From a virus: a DNA stretch of 23,374 nucleotides. Under the pieces are notes generated by a model that searched no databases, was not told the origin of the DNA, and saw nothing but the letters and a program-made list of their open reading frames with translations. Location of the stretch: the IMG/VR virus record IMGVR_UViG_3300027963_000350, positions 1-23,374 of that record. One strand, written 5' to 3'. Within the stretch, counting starts at the first letter, position 1. Each line of letters begins with the position of its first letter. Positions 1 through 7,445 of this stretch are shown in pieces. Position numbers and translations under genes: made by a program.

Positions 1-961
1 TTTCATCTTTTCTCTCTGTGAAACGAGATTTCGAAGGTGCTTTTAAATAATCGACATAATCAATAACAATCATATCTGGTTTATGATCCATGTCCATACA
101 TTTCTGGATATGAGATTTAATTGTATTAATTGAAGCTCCTTTTGGTGGATATTCTTTTACAATTAATTTTCCTTTTAGTTTATCTACTATTCTCTCTACT
201 TCAGGTCTGTGTTTGTTTACTTCTTCGATTCCGTATCCTGTAAAGTAACAGTCAAATCGTTTACCTACATAATCCTCTCCAAGTTCTAATGTATAGTAAT
301 TTACGTTATAACCCATCATTACAGCATGTGCTGCTGCTGCAACCATCGTCCAAGACTTTCCTCCTCCAGGATTACCAAACATAATAATCAAATCTCCAGG
401 TCCGAATCCTCCTCCAATGGTTTCATTCATAATCGGCCAAGGAGTTGGTATAGTTGGTCTGTAGTTCTCTCTGTATCGGCTCTCTACATCCTTATTATAC
501 TCATGACCCATATTCTTATCCATACCAGCTCTCATAGCTCTTTCAATTAATCCTCTAATACCGTCAAAGTCTCCTTGGTTTAAAAGATCTGCTGAGTTTA
601 GTAATGCTGCTTTAAGTTCTTGATTTTTGGCAAAGGTAGTAAATTCTTCTACAACGTATGCTAAATCTTCTTGAGTTGCTTCGTAACAATTTCTCAACTC
701 TGATTTAACTGCTACTTGAAGAATATCATTCTCTACTTTTTGTAATTCGATTTTTAATGCCTCTAACGAAATTGTAGTATGATACTTATCATAATACTTA
801 ATAGTAGTTTCTAGAATCCATTTGTGAGCATCTGAATCAAAATAATCTGGTCGTAATAAATCTCTTGTGTTAAGCAAGAATTTTTTGTCTGTTAATAATG
901 CTCCCAATACTTTTAATTGAAAGCCTTTTCCGTAAGAAGATAATTTTGCTAATGATGTCAT
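1..961 (-). CDS. 41: Replicative DNA helicase, DnaB/T4 gp41 type (C-terminus cut by window edge)
   Basis: Predicted hexameric helicase that unwinds the replication fork using NTP hydrolysis. 320 residues are visible, beginning ATG at 961-959 (MTSLAKLSSYGKGF); the reading frame stays open to base 1. Residues 1-140 look like the helical N-terminal domain of DnaB-type helicases (GFQLKVLGALLTDKKFLL). The RecA-like motor follows, with Walker A GNPGGGKS at residues 196-203, a conserved glutamate in YTLELGE near 223-229, and Walker B MIVIDYVDYL at 297-306. DnaB and gp41 proteins are usually about 450-480 residues, so roughly a third is missing. It starts 20 bases after the RNase H stop and belongs to the same replication run. 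The call as a replicative helicase is firm; assignment to gp41 rather than another DnaB-family member rests on the T4-like neighbours. Confidence 0.92.
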   Translation of the reverse strand, partial: MTSLAKLSSYGKGFQLKVLGALLTDKKFLLNTRDLLRPDYFDSDAHKWILETTIKYYDKYHTTISLEALKIELQKVENDILQVAVKSELRNCYEATQEDLAYVVEEFTTFAKNQELKAALLNSADLLNQGDFDGIRGLIERAMRAGMDKNMGHEYNKDVESRYRENYRPTIPTPWPIMNETIGGGFGPGDLIIMFGNPGGGKSWTMVAAAAHAVMMGYNVNYYTLELGEDYVGKRFDCYFTGYGIEEVNKHRPEVERIVDKLKGKLIVKEYPPKGASINTIKSHIQKCMDMDHKPDMIVIDYVDYLKAPSKSRFTERKDE

Positions 962-981
962 GTAACTTATTTTATTATAAC

Positions 982-2004
982 TTATTTTTTATATGTTGAA
1001 AGCGGTCTGAATATTTCTAACCATCCTTCAACGTTTTTGTTTAGAGCTTCGATTTGATCTGCCTCTAACATGTTTAAAAAAGTAACAGCCTGTAAAGCAG
1101 GTATTGGCTCTTTTATTTTATCTAATATATGAACTATTTCGTAATCTCCCAACCTCGGCTCTAAAAGATTCATTAATTCATAGTTAGTTTTTACTTTATC
1201 CCAATCATACAGTATTTGTGCGAATATTTTCTTAGTCTGTAATTTTTCCTCACAAATTTTATGAATATCTTTTAATTCAAATAAAGGATCTTTTACTATT
1301 CCTGGAAATTCTTTTAAAAGCGTTTTAGGTCCTAATCCTTTTATACCTGTTAGGTTATCTGAATTATCTCCTAGTAATGCTTTCATGATTAGATAATTCT
1401 CAGGAATCATACCTAATTCTTCCTGTACCTCTTTTTTTCCATAAGTTTTTTTCTTGATAGGGGAATATACTTCTATATTTTCATCCACTATCTGTAAAAA
1501 ATCTTTATCAGAAGAAACAATCGTTACCTTTTTATTATTAGCTGCAAATTTTTGAGCTAAATAAGATATGGTATCATCTGCTTCTACCTTATCAATAGAG
1601 ATTAGAGTTATAGGTAAGCACTGTAGGTATTCAACCAATCGTCCCATTTGCATTGTCATGCTCTGGAATTCATCATCTTTATCATCGAATATTTCCCAAT
1701 TGGTAATCCTCTTAATATTCCTATTTGCCTTGTATTCGGGATCAATATGTTTCCTACTTGAGGAAGAAGCCTGTCCGTCAAATACGCAAATAATTCTAGT
1801 AGGGTCAATTGTCCTATTTAGAAATCCTAAAGATCTTAAGAAGCCAACAAGACCACCTGTGTGGTGGCCTTTTGGGTTCATTGATTGTAGCATTGCAAAA
1901 GACCTTATAAAGGTATTCATACTATCTACAATCAGTATATGGTCATTTAGCTTTCTATCTGGTTTTTGTTCGATTTTATTTAGTATGTCTAAATAACTAC
2001 TCAT
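982..2004 (-). CDS. rnh: RNase H / 5'-3' flap exonuclease (T4 Rnh-like, FEN-1/Pol I 5'-nuclease family)
   Basis: Predicted metal-dependent 5'-nuclease that removes RNA primers and flaps during lagging-strand synthesis. The 340 residues carry the acidic ligands expected of the family: D27 in LIVDSMNTFIRSF, D76 in CVFDGQASSSSRKH, E141/D143/D144 in VEADDTISYL, D166 and D168 in IVSSDKDFLQI, and D213/D216 in LLGDNSDNLTG. A helix-three-turn-helix DNA-binding segment follows (GIKGLGPKTLL, 220-230). T4 Rnh is 305 residues, so the length fits. The start overlaps the end of uvsX by eight bases (GATGAGTAG), which suggests translational coupling. The family call is firm. Whether it acts mainly on RNA primers or DNA flaps cannot be told from the sequence. 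Confidence 0.93.
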   Translation of the reverse strand: MSSYLDILNKIEQKPDRKLNDHILIVDSMNTFIRSFAMLQSMNPKGHHTGGLVGFLRSLGFLNRTIDPTRIICVFDGQASSSSRKHIDPEYKANRNIKRITNWEIFDDKDDEFQSMTMQMGRLVEYLQCLPITLISIDKVEADDTISYLAQKFAANNKKVTIVSSDKDFLQIVDENIEVYSPIKKKTYGKKEVQEELGMIPENYLIMKALLGDNSDNLTGIKGLGPKTLLKEFPGIVKDPLFELKDIHKICEEKLQTKKIFAQILYDWDKVKTNYELMNLLEPRLGDYEIVHILDKIKEPIPALQAVTFLNMLEADQIEALNKNVEGWLEIFRPLSTYKK

Positions 2005-3076
2005 CGAGCATCTCCATATCAGTCCTTACATCTTCTCCTACTTCAGCTTCGATTGTTACTGTAAAGTCTGTTGACCCTAAAGTATTTGCCCAAGATCCTT
2101 TATGTTCGTCTTTGTATGCATCAATTGCTTTCTTATCGTCAGCAATAAATCCGTGACTTGTCATAATGATTGCTCCTCTAGATTGTATTCCGTCGATATG
2201 GTTTTTCTCTATCTGAACTTTAGTTCTTTTAGCAAATTCATATTCCTTACCTTTATTAACGGCTTTGATCTTAGAAGTACCTGAGTTAGTAATATTTCCA
2301 AAGGTAATAATAACTGTAGCATCATACCACATAGTCTTTCCTCCTTTATTCTCCAATCGAGGTTGCCCCATTGGATGTTCAGGTTTTGCAGTCCAAACTT
2401 TATTAATAGCTACTAAAGTGTTTGTATACTTACTTGCTTCTTTTCTTGATAACATAATCTTCTGATTTACGTTATTTCCGAATTGAGTAGACATTGCTCC
2501 AGCATTCCATTCGTTATTATTCTTATTTGATCGTACTGATAAGTCACTTGGTACTGATCCAACTGAATCCCATAAGAATAGTAAGTCATAAGGAAGATTT
2601 CCTTTCTTCTGCTCGTCAATTAAGTCTAAGATATAAACTGCTACGTCTTCTATCGTGTTTAGAGTTCCTCTATCTGCGTATAAGAAAAATCCTTTATAAT
2701 CAGTTATTTCTCCTGTCTCTTCATCAACTACTTCTTGAACCTCAAGTCCCATCATTTGAGCGTGTGGCCATGACCATTTCATCTCTGTAATAATGAATAC
2801 TGGAAGTATCTGTTGTTTCTGTGCTTCAACTGCTGCTTCTAGAAGTAAAGTAGTTTTACCTGTATCAGAATGACCTCTTAGTAGGGTAATATGCCCCATA
2901 GGAATTCCTTTGAGAGATGTTACTTCAGTAAAAGCATCTGATACTTTAATCCAGTCTTGAGTTTTAAATTTTACTGAGGTATTTGAAAATCCTTTGTTCT
3001 TTTTAAAATTATCAAGACTAAAACCGCCTTTGATTATTTCGCTAGCGGTTTTAGGGGCTGTTTTTTTAACTGCCAT
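1997..3076 (-). CDS. uvsX: UvsX, RecA-like recombinase
   Basis: Predicted strand-exchange ATPase that forms filaments on single-stranded DNA for recombination-dependent replication and repair. The 359-residue protein has Walker A GHSDTGKT at 68-75 and Walker B LLFLWDSVG at 165-173. The catalytic glutamate region is FIITEMKWSWP (94-104), close to the TE(G/M) pattern of UvsX-like recombinases. Downstream, QFGNNVNQKIM and AINKVW resemble the loop and core elements of RecA. The C-terminus is acidic (VGEDVRTDMEMLDE), as in other RecA/UvsX proteins. T4 UvsX is 391 residues. The gene begins three bases after the gp32 stop and overlaps the nuclease gene, so the three are probably co-expressed. No mediator (UvsY) is visible in this window. 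Confidence 0.93.
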   Translation of the reverse strand: MAVKKTAPKTASEIIKGGFSLDNFKKNKGFSNTSVKFKTQDWIKVSDAFTEVTSLKGIPMGHITLLRGHSDTGKTTLLLEAAVEAQKQQILPVFIITEMKWSWPHAQMMGLEVQEVVDEETGEITDYKGFFLYADRGTLNTIEDVAVYILDLIDEQKKGNLPYDLLFLWDSVGSVPSDLSVRSNKNNNEWNAGAMSTQFGNNVNQKIMLSRKEASKYTNTLVAINKVWTAKPEHPMGQPRLENKGGKTMWYDATVIITFGNITNSGTSKIKAVNKGKEYEFAKRTKVQIEKNHIDGIQSRGAIIMTSHGFIADDKKAIDAYKDEHKGSWANTLGSTDFTVTIEAEVGEDVRTDMEMLDE

Positions 3077-3079
3077 TTC

Positions 3080-3928
3080 TTAGTTAAATAAATCATCAAA
3101 TTTATTTACTGTACTTTTGTTACCCTCTACTGCAGTCTCTAAAGTAAAATCAGTTTTATGATTTCCTAAAGTTGCTGATAAATCAGTCTCTTCTGCTACT
3201 GCTACTGGAGCTGCTGGTGCAATTGATTCTGCTGCAACTGGTGCTGCTGTTTCTACCTCTTCTCCTGGGTTAAGATACTCTTGTAATTTTTTCTTGATGT
3301 ATTCGTAGTCGTATTGAGTTTGTACCTCTAAAGCATTTGGTTGCTCTTTTAACCATAAATCAACTTGTGCATTATTGTCTGATAATGTTGTTTGCTTTGG
3401 TTTGATACGAACTGTAGTTGTTGGGAATTGACCTGGTCCTGCTGCTGGTGTATTCTCTACAACCATATCCCATCCACTCATCACATCTGTAAAGTCTCCA
3501 ATGTCTTCATCTTCTGCTAAAGCAAGTAATGCTTTGTAGATGTTAACTCCGAATGACCAAAGACGTACTCCTTTATCTTCTTCACCTCTTACAATAACAG
3601 GAGCAAAAAATCTTGATTTAGGAGATAACTTTCCAGATAATGACCAGTTGTCTTTATCAGAAGTCTTTCTTAATTCTTTTACAAATTCTTCGATTGGATC
3701 TTGTTTGCCGTAATTCGACAATGACATCATAGGGAACTTCCCGATGTTGTAGTGCAGTTTCAATTCTGTGAAAGGATCTGCAGCATTAAATGCTGAAGGA
3801 ACGATTCTAATTGTTGATTTTCCGTTTGCTGGTCTCCAATAGATCTTATCGAAGTCAACTTTCTCACGGTCTTGATTTCCGGTGCTGTTTAGAGCGGCCA
3901 ATTTAGCTTTGATAGCATTAATGTCCAT
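3080..3928 (-). CDS. 32: Single-stranded DNA-binding protein, T4 gp32-like, lacking the zinc site
   Basis: Predicted ssDNA-binding protein that coats unwound strands and recruits replication and recombination proteins. The 282 residues follow the gp32 layout: a basic N-terminal arm (MDINAIKAKLAALN), a core starting around VDFDKIYWRPANGKSTIRIVP (residues 24-44) and continuing through RFFAPVIVRGEEDKGVRLWSFG, then an Ala/Pro-rich flexible linker near 225-245 and an acidic tail ending KFDDLFN. T4 gp32 is 301 residues and binds zinc through three cysteines and a histidine; this protein contains no cysteine at all, so the core must fold without that site. It lies directly upstream of uvsX (three-base gap). 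The 65-base leader before it holds a TATAAATA element and a small hairpin. Confidence 0.88.
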   Translation of the reverse strand: MDINAIKAKLAALNSTGNQDREKVDFDKIYWRPANGKSTIRIVPSAFNAADPFTELKLHYNIGKFPMMSLSNYGKQDPIEEFVKELRKTSDKDNWSLSGKLSPKSRFFAPVIVRGEEDKGVRLWSFGVNIYKALLALAEDEDIGDFTDVMSGWDMVVENTPAAGPGQFPTTTVRIKPKQTTLSDNNAQVDLWLKEQPNALEVQTQYDYEYIKKKLQEYLNPGEEVETAAPVAAESIAPAAPVAVAEETDLSATLGNHKTDFTLETAVEGNKSTVNKFDDLFN

Positions 3929-3955
3929 AATGTAACTGATTTTAATTAAAACTTT

Positions 3956-3963
3956 TATTTATA
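3956..3963 (-). promoter_or_regulatory. TATAAATA promoter-like element upstream of the gp32 gene
   Basis: Read on the minus strand, this is TATAAATA, identical to the T4 late -10 element, ending 27 bases before the gp32 ATG. It is in the opposite orientation, relative to its gene, from the TATTTATAAT elements found before the structural genes. In such AT-rich DNA an eight-base match can arise by chance, so this is only a candidate promoter. Confidence 0.35.
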
Positions 3964-3974
3964 TAAGATAAGAA

Positions 3975-3990
3975 GAATATTTTAATATTC
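3975..3990 (-). other. Small AT-rich hairpin in the gp32 leader
   Basis: GAATAT, a four-base loop and ATATTC form a perfect 6-bp inverted repeat between the stop of the 151-aa gene and the gp32 start. The stem is weak (one G-C pair) and lacks a proper T-run in the minus direction, so it is not called a terminator. It could be a leader structure affecting gp32 translation, as T4 gp32 is autoregulated through its leader, but the sequence alone does not show this. Confidence 0.25.
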
Positions 3991-3993
3991 CAA

Positions 3994-4449
3994 CTATAAT
4001 TCTATTATTCTAAATAATTTTGTGTTGACTCTCTTCAATTCTGCTCCTTTAGTTAAAAGAATACAGTTTTGATAATCGTTCCAATTCACCTTGTAGTTTG
4101 TGTCTAAGATTCCTCCATTTAGAGACTCTATTAGACGGTTTAACGAATTGATTGTATATAGGGTATTTGATTCCTTTTTTCTATGTACTAAAATAGTATT
4201 TTCTAAGAAATTAGAAACATTTCCGAATTCTACATTGTAAGTGCAAATATATTCATCCTGGCTCTTTGAATAAAGAACGAAAATTTTGTTATAAATGATT
4301 TTGTATTTGGTCTGTATTGTACTTAGTATACCTTCTAGTTGTTGTTCAGAAGAAAAAGTACAAAATAACTTATTGCTCATGTCGGCTGCATTAAAATTAT
4401 ATTCGATATCATAATCGAACATTACTGGCGCTACATTATTTTGTATCAT
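3994..4449 (-). CDS. Conserved-looking 151-aa protein of unknown function between ssb and polymerase genes
   Basis: I do not recognise a characterised family. The 151-residue protein has no signal peptide or membrane segment. Its N-terminal half alternates hydrophobic and polar residues (KIIYNKIFVLYSKSQDEYIC) and looks like a mixed alpha/beta domain. The C-terminal half contains HRKKESNTLYTINSLNRL and YKVNWNDYQNCILLTKGAEL, which read like a compact conserved domain rather than random coding. Its position between the DNA polymerase and gp32 genes suggests a replication or gene-expression role, by context only. The start is ATG at 4449, immediately after a TATTTATAA motif, leaving almost no leader. 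T4 places regulators such as RegA near its replication genes, but I see no clear RegA signature here. Confidence 0.8.
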   Translation of the reverse strand: MIQNNVAPVMFDYDIEYNFNAADMSNKLFCTFSSEQQLEGILSTIQTKYKIIYNKIFVLYSKSQDEYICTYNVEFGNVSNFLENTILVHRKKESNTLYTINSLNRLIESLNGGILDTNYKVNWNDYQNCILLTKGAELKRVNTKLFRIIEL

Positions 4450-4459
4450 TTATAAATAG
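4450..4459 (-). promoter_or_regulatory. CTATTTATAA motif abutting the start of the 151-aa gene
   Basis: The minus strand reads CTATTTATAA directly before ATG. It matches the motif found upstream of several structural genes, but there the gap to the start codon is 13-28 bases. If it were a promoter here the transcript would be leaderless or start inside the gene, so this copy may be coincidental. Confidence 0.25.
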
Positions 4460-4468
4460 GTTTTTATT

Positions 4469-5794
4469 TTATAAAACTAAGTTACTACTGTATTTAAACT
4501 TTATAGGGTATTTTCCTCCCTGGTTCATTATTTTTTCTAAAGATTCTAATGTCTCCTTGCCATCTGACTTGTCAAAGTCAAATACAAAAGCATCATAAGT
4601 ATAGAGTGCTAATTTACTTTTCTTATCTTGAAGAAACATTAACACATCTTTTAATATAAGAATATTTCTTGAGGTTTCCAAGCTCTGCATCATGTAGTTC
4701 ATAAGCTTCTGCGGATGCATCTCTGGAAGGTCTTGTGTAAATCTCTTTCCTGATAACGGATCTTCTACATACCCTCTCTCTTGGTAATGCTGCCAAAGTC
4801 TATTTATATAATTCTGAATCTTCTCAAAGATTTCTAAAAAAGCATACTCAGGTGGAATCTTTCCATAAATTGCATGAAAGTTAATCTGCTTTGCTTTTGC
4901 ATATTCATCTTCGGCTATTTCATCTTTACCGAAGTAAAGTCTAGCCAATTGAACGTGAGCTGATTCATCTGTTAATTCATATCCTATTTGCTCGCATAAT
5001 AACCTTAAATGGTATCCATCGAAGTCCATTTCTACAAATACATCGTTCTGAGGAATAATAGCTTTCCTAAACTCAGGTGCTTTTGGTATTGCAGCAAAAT
5101 TTACTGAATTAAAAGCATTTGTTGGTCGAGAGGTTGTATTATAGAGATTATATGAGGTATAAATAATATTATTATCAATACTGTATACAGGATTGTTTGG
5201 TTTAAATAATTCTAGAAAGGATTGGTATGTTATTCTCAAACCAGCTCTCTCAATCATAAAGAAAACAGACGTTGCAGTTTTATTATAAAAATCAAAGCCA
5301 TTGGGTATTGCAATCTGCAATATCTTCTGTAATGACTTATAATTCTCTTCACATTTCTCAAATAACTTCGATATTGGAATTATAGCATTTATTTCTTTAA
5401 ATTCATGAAAGCGATTATAATACCAATTACAAGTTGAGTTAGATCTTGGTAATTCAAGTCTATTATAAGAAGTCATTGAATAAAGCAAGGAAAGATCTAT
5501 AACATCCTTTAGTATGAAGTGGTACATCAATTCTTTCTTATCAAACGTATAAAGTGTTGTGTATTCTTTTAATATGTCGGAGACACAATCTTTTGATAAA
5601 TTTAATCCTTCGTCATGGCTTATTGGAATAATAAATCCTTCGTGATAATCTAGAGGTCTTAAGTAAACTGCTACAGTAGTTGTGAGAAGTGGATGATAGT
5701 TATCATTTGAAGAAATGACTTCTACATACCCTCCTTTTGTACCTAAATTTTTTAGAAGCTGTATTTGCTCCTCTGTCTCTACTATATAAAACAT
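4469..5794 (-). CDS. Short family A (Pol I-like) DNA polymerase with degenerate exonuclease domain
   Basis: Predicted replicative DNA polymerase of 441 residues. The palm and fingers motifs of family A are visible. Motif A is VEMDFDGYHLRLL with the metal-binding D257. Motif B is AKQINFHAIYG with K302, F306, Y310 and G311, matching K758, F762 and Y766 of E. coli Pol I. Motif C is LYTYDAFVFDF with D401. Several usual residues differ: the steric-gate glutamate (E710) aligns with H262, R754 with Y298, and the HDE of motif C reads YDA. Residues 1-110 resemble the fold order of a 3'-5' exonuclease (FYIVETEEQIQLLKNLG, then DVIDLSLLYSM) but lack the DxE metal ligands. No 5'-nuclease domain is present; the separate rnh gene may supply it. 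A terminator lies just upstream, so it probably has its own promoter. Confidence 0.87.
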   Translation of the reverse strand: MFYIVETEEQIQLLKNLGTKGGYVEVISSNDNYHPLLTTTVAVYLRPLDYHEGFIIPISHDEGLNLSKDCVSDILKEYTTLYTFDKKELMYHFILKDVIDLSLLYSMTSYNRLELPRSNSTCNWYYNRFHEFKEINAIIPISKLFEKCEENYKSLQKILQIAIPNGFDFYNKTATSVFFMIERAGLRITYQSFLELFKPNNPVYSIDNNIIYTSYNLYNTTSRPTNAFNSVNFAAIPKAPEFRKAIIPQNDVFVEMDFDGYHLRLLCEQIGYELTDESAHVQLARLYFGKDEIAEDEYAKAKQINFHAIYGKIPPEYAFLEIFEKIQNYINRLWQHYQERGYVEDPLSGKRFTQDLPEMHPQKLMNYMMQSLETSRNILILKDVLMFLQDKKSKLALYTYDAFVFDFDKSDGKETLESLEKIMNQGGKYPIKFKYSSNLVL

Positions 5795-5821
5795 TTTCTA
5801 TAACCTTTTCTTTAATATAAG

Positions 5822-5847
5822 AAAAAAGGCCTGCATAAGCAAGCCTT
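5822..5847 (-). terminator. Intrinsic terminator after the baseplate gene run
   Basis: In the minus-strand RNA, AAGGCTTGC and GCAGGCCTT form a 9-bp stem around the loop TTAT, and the 3' arm runs into a stretch of six T. It sits a few bases after the stop of the 530-aa gene and before the polymerase start. One stem position is a G-U wobble in the minus-strand RNA but would be an A-C mismatch in plus-strand RNA, which supports termination of leftward transcription. Confidence 0.85.
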
Positions 5848-5850
5848 CTT

Positions 5851-7443
5851 TTATTTTCTTAAATCGAAATTTGCTTTTCGAGAATTATCTATACCAGTCT
5901 GCAAATCTTTCCTAACAACTACTTGTGTTTCTAATTCCACTTGGTCGAAGCCGGCTGGATCTTCTACTAGAAACTTATAATCTTTTATAAAGGTAGAAAT
6001 ACCTGGTATTTGTTTCTCTAAAGCTAAAATTGCTTTTTTATTTTTTGATTCTGCTCCTTCAAATGGATATCCATTAAAAACTTTATCTTCTGCTGGTCCT
6101 TTTATCATCCAGTCAACTTGTGCAAAATTTTGGGTAGGTAGAGCTAATTGTGCTTGTTGAAAATTACTCTTATCTAATTCTACAATTTTATTATCTTTTT
6201 TTGTTTGCATAAAGAATCTCTTTGTTGATCCTTTTTCTCTATCAGCACTACTCGCTTTTTTCTTAAAAAAACCTTGTAATGATGAAAACAGTAATGCTAA
6301 TGCTGGAGTTATTATTGTCTGCCCTTTTGTACCGGCAGGTATTAACTCTACTCCATTTTGATCTAAGTTACTTCCTGCGTAGTACTTGCTTTTGTATGCT
6401 GTAATATAAGGTCCTTTATAATCTTTTCCTGATATTTTTTCAACAAATTCTCCTCCTCTTGTAGACTTTGGTTTTGTTACTCTTGTTTTTGGCTGATATA
6501 CAACAGGAGTTTTCTTTACTGCAGCAGGCGGTGGTGCTGGGGTTACAGGCGGTGGTGGTGTTGCTGGCTTCGGTTTGTCTTTTGGACGATTTGGTGGTAC
6601 TGTTGTAAATTTAAAAGATCTAGTCTTTACCGAATACCCAGACTGGTATTTATCCTCTAAAGTTTCATCCTTTTTTACCTCGTCGTTAAAAATCTTCTCT
6701 GCTATATCATCGTAAATACGTTCCCAAATTTCCTTCTGTGTACTTTCTGTACCGTTTGTATAAAAAAGGTAACCTCCTGCAATATATGTTTTTCCATTTT
6801 TTATAGCCTTTCCACGTACACTCCTTGCTGATGAAAAATAGTCTGGAAATTCAACATCTGGTTCAGCTTCAGTAGTTCCTGTTATTACAGTTGCTTCCGT
6901 ATCATCTAGTGTTGCTGAGTTTCCTCCTGTATCTTGTTCAGTAACTGCTTTGTCTGGTATAACTGCATCTACCTCTACTACCATTAGGGAAGAATACGTC
7001 TTATCTGAATTACTATATAATTTCTCTTTAGTAATAACAGCTCCTTTTACGGTATAGTTTTGTGTATTTTGTTTTTTACCAAATTCCTGTATTGCATTAT
7101 TTTTTGCTATATTTTTTGCAAAATTCATATCAGGACTTTTTGCTTCTCCAAAAGCTAATTTACTTGCTTTATCTTCATTATACTTTGACCACTCTTCCCT
7201 AACTTGCTCTATTGTAGATTCTTTTGAAGATGGGTCTAGTTTGTAATGAGTTCCGTCTGGAGCTGTTATTCCTGATTCATCTATACTCTTTTTAAATTTA
7301 TCTAGGAAGGACTGTTCGGTTGGCTCTACAACAGTGTATCCATTTTTTCTAATAAAAGTTCCATCTCCAAATATTTGCACAGAGTAAGTCTCTCCTTGCC
7401 ATGAAGTTTTATAGGTAAATTCTTTTACTAAAATATCTGCCAT
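5851..7443 (-). CDS. Baseplate-associated structural protein with proline-rich linker, function unknown
   Basis: A 530-residue protein I cannot assign to a named family. Residues 1-280 contain two glycine/aromatic beta-like stretches (SVQIFGDGTFIRKNGY at 21-36, NGKTYIAGGYLFYTNG at 216-231), each followed by an acidic helix. Residues 283-308 are a proline/lysine-rich linker (PNRPKDKPKPATPPPPVTPA). After this comes GKDYKGPYITAYKSKYYAG (339-357), similar in style to the earlier stretches, and a C-terminal domain rich in charged residues. There is no signal peptide; the hydrophobic ALALLFSSLQGFF stretch near 381-393 is too short to call a membrane segment. It begins two bases after the hub gene stop and is the last gene before a terminator, so it is probably made with the baseplate proteins. 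A role in the baseplate or at its periphery is inference from position. Confidence 0.8.
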   Translation of the reverse strand: MADILVKEFTYKTSWQGETYSVQIFGDGTFIRKNGYTVVEPTEQSFLDKFKKSIDESGITAPDGTHYKLDPSSKESTIEQVREEWSKYNEDKASKLAFGEAKSPDMNFAKNIAKNNAIQEFGKKQNTQNYTVKGAVITKEKLYSNSDKTYSSLMVVEVDAVIPDKAVTEQDTGGNSATLDDTEATVITGTTEAEPDVEFPDYFSSARSVRGKAIKNGKTYIAGGYLFYTNGTESTQKEIWERIYDDIAEKIFNDEVKKDETLEDKYQSGYSVKTRSFKFTTVPPNRPKDKPKPATPPPPVTPAPPPAAVKKTPVVYQPKTRVTKPKSTRGGEFVEKISGKDYKGPYITAYKSKYYAGSNLDQNGVELIPAGTKGQTIITPALALLFSSLQGFFKKKASSADREKGSTKRFFMQTKKDNKIVELDKSNFQQAQLALPTQNFAQVDWMIKGPAEDKVFNGYPFEGAESKNKKAILALEKQIPGISTFIKDYKFLVEDPAGFDQVELETQVVVRKDLQTGIDNSRKANFDLRK

Positions 7444-7445
7444 CT

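Noticed and set aside
326-550. Plus-strand open frame of 74 codons
   Set aside because: It lies opposite the helicase gene across its Walker A region; the protein is low-complexity and the minus-strand frame has clear motifs.
1568-1996. Plus-strand open frame of 142 codons
   Set aside because: It is antisense to the 5'-nuclease gene, whose metal ligands lie in the minus frame; no domain-like pattern is seen.
2494-2790. Plus-strand open frame of 98 codons, Leu-rich
   Set aside because: Antisense to uvsX; its composition is what the complement of that gene gives.
3975-3990. Terminator between the 151-aa gene and gp32
   Set aside because: The 6-bp stem is A-T rich and no T-run follows it in the gene direction.
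4469-5794. Polymerase broken by a frameshift or truncation
   Set aside because: The short length is explained by a compact thumb and degenerate exonuclease; all three polymerase motifs are in one frame and a terminator closes the upstream side.
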